Positions 62,904-64,000 of a stretch of 64,000 nucleotides of DNA are shown here, piece by piece. Where the stretch lies: the NCBI RefSeq assembly GCF_964204645.1, contig NC_134032.1, positions 10,348,275-10,412,274 of the forward strand, in the 5' to 3' direction. The notes beneath the pieces were generated by a model that saw nothing but the letters and a program-made list of their open reading frames with translations, made no database searches and was not told the DNA's origin. The first letter of the stretch is position 1; each line of letters opens with the position of its first letter. This DNA is from Tubulanus polymorphus. Lineage: Eukaryota > Nemertea > Palaeonemertea > Tubulaniformes > Tubulanidae. Position numbers and translations under genes: made by a program.

Positions 62904-63938
62904 ATGAACTCCACCGTGACGGATCGCGCGAACCGATTTGGCGGTTTAGCCTATGCTCGTCCGGCTCGCGAGTTTTTCTACACATATCTGTTTACGCCGA
63001 TTCTTTTCGGCGGAACTTTCGGGAACTTTTTCGTAGTCGCGGTGTTCATTAAGCAAAACGAGTGGAACAAACCCGGTGTCATCTATATGTTCTGTTTAGC
63101 TATAACAGACGGCTTATATTTGATGGCGTCCGGTCTTCCAGTTTGGCTTATATACGGTCTTCTGTCGATGTCTGGAGGCAGATATAGTATCGATGTTACT
63201 ATCCTCAGCCAAGCAAGTTGCAAAACATTAGGCATCGTACTTTTTTGGAGTTTAGGCGCGTCAGCGTTCATCACGATAACCATGACATTCGAACGCTTTT
63301 GCGCTATTCAATACCCGCTGCAAACATTGCGTGTAACGCAGAAGATGCGGGTCGTGTTTTTGTCGTGCGCCGGTTTGCTTTTCGCCTTACTCGAAGTCAG
63401 GCAAGCTTTCATATTTGAAGTAGCTCCCGCAACCAGCGGGAACCCTCATAAACTCCTCTGCACTGAAAACCGCTCGATTGATGATGAAATCTTGTTCTCA
63501 ATTCGCTATCTCTTATTAATTATAGGTTACTACGTTTTACCGTCGGTCCTACTTTTAGTGATAAACGCTCTGATATGTTTAGCTTTATTCCGAGCGCGTT
63601 GGTCGTCGCCATCTGACAACCGCGCATCTCTGAGCACCGGCGGCAAGCGACACGAAATATCTATCAGTATAACGCTGATGACTGTGGCTACGATGTTTAT
63701 CCTGTGCAATTTACCCATGATTTCTGGACTTTTCTACGGTTATTACGTGGTAAAAAACCCGCATTTGACAAGTCGTCGGGACAAAGCGAATCTTGGTGAA
63801 TTGTATTGGCTTTGTTCTAGCATACCATTCGTAAACAACGCCACAAACTTCCCTCTTTACGTCATCAGATTGTCCTATTTTCGCAGGCATTTGTGTGAAA
63901 TGTTCTGTTGTTTATGCCGCCGTTCAAAAAGAAAATGA
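62904..63938 (+). CDS. Class A (rhodopsin-like) GPCR, peptide-receptor type, orphan
   Basis: A 344-residue single-exon receptor. Hydrophobic segments are at about 25-49, 59-84, 104-130, 147-170, 198-229, 252-277 and 299-322. Landmarks: GNFFVV in TM1 (N41), LAITD in TM2 (D69), Cys106 at the top of TM3 paired with Cys186 in loop 2, ERF at 130-132 for DRY, NLP in TM6 (P271) and NFPLY (315-319) for NPxxY. The N-terminus has a glycosylation site at N2 (NST). The C-tail CEMFCCLCRRSKRK has cysteines at 331, 335, 336 and 338, probable palmitoylation sites, then a basic end. It is shorter in its tail than most amine receptors and looks like an invertebrate peptide or orphan receptor. It is only distantly similar to the neighbour at 60,767, so not a recent tandem copy. 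Confidence 0.92.
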   Translation: MNSTVTDRANRFGGLAYARPAREFFYTYLFTPILFGGTFGNFFVVAVFIKQNEWNKPGVIYMFCLAITDGLYLMASGLPVWLIYGLLSMSGGRYSIDVTILSQASCKTLGIVLFWSLGASAFITITMTFERFCAIQYPLQTLRVTQKMRVVFLSCAGLLFALLEVRQAFIFEVAPATSGNPHKLLCTENRSIDDEILFSIRYLLLIIGYYVLPSVLLLVINALICLALFRARWSSPSDNRASLSTGGKRHEISISITLMTVATMFILCNLPMISGLFYGYYVVKNPHLTSRRDKANLGELYWLCSSIPFVNNATNFPLYVIRLSYFRRHLCEMFCCLCRRSKRK

Positions 63939-64000
63939 CAACTTGAATAAGAAAATCAAACTTTTCAAGATTTTCGTTAATTCATAAATTTCTGTTAAAT

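Noticed and set aside
1-64000. CRISPR arrays, operons or bacterial-type systems
   Set aside because: The regular repeats are eukaryotic mini- and microsatellites; genes are intron-containing animal genes.

Overview
The window is nuclear DNA of a multicellular animal. Protein-coding genes are split by GT-AG introns, whole 7-TM receptors sit on single exons, and the spaces between are filled with short inverted-repeat elements, minisatellites, microsatellites and SINE- and Penelope-like debris. The proteins (a PTDSS1-type phosphatidylserine synthase, a multi-CUB secreted or membrane protein, orphan peptide-type GPCRs) and the repeat style suggest a marine bilaterian invertebrate, perhaps a spiralian such as a mollusc, brachiopod or annelid. 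That placement is an inference.

Layout. Positions 2.6-39.9 kb (minus strand) hold a gene for a signal-peptide protein with at least three CUB domains. Seven exons lie between 2,626 and 7,457. The signal-peptide exon lies at 39,831-39,900, so the first intron would be about 32.4 kb if no exon was missed. The gene appears to run off the left edge. The large intron contains one intact tRNA-Arg(TCG) gene at 25.1 kb and is otherwise repeats. Positions 43.1-56.1 kb (minus strand) hold a complete 12-exon phosphatidylserine synthase 1 gene. The exons join in phase to exactly 495 codons (494 aa plus stop). Positions 57.9-58.4 kb (minus) encode a small, unrecognised four-transmembrane protein with an MGNC...S N-terminus. 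Positions 60.8-61.8 kb (minus) and 62.9-63.9 kb (plus) are two intronless class A GPCR genes, head to head.

Mobile and repeat content is the most distinctive part. In the phosphatidylserine synthase introns there is a 345-bp inverted repeat whose arms differ at one base, a 450-bp inverted-repeat element with an 8-bp target duplication, and a 426-bp element with a 9-bp target duplication. Between the CUB gene and the synthase gene lies a 437-bp element built almost wholly from short self-complementary blocks. Several MITE families recur through the window. Tandem arrays have been amplified from repeat pieces, including a 48-bp array carrying tRNA-like B-box motifs. Candidate Penelope-type hammerhead-like motifs occur at 28.3, 36.2 and 44.5 kb.

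The genes do not form an obvious pathway. I see no clear evidence of a wholly new biological system. The best leads are the near-perfect intronic hairpin, the self-complementary 42.3-kb element, the tandem B-box array, an 84-nt hairpin at 60.15 kb, and the uncharacterised four-TM protein. Splice sites were read by eye and checked by reading-frame phase and domain continuity. No similarity search was run.
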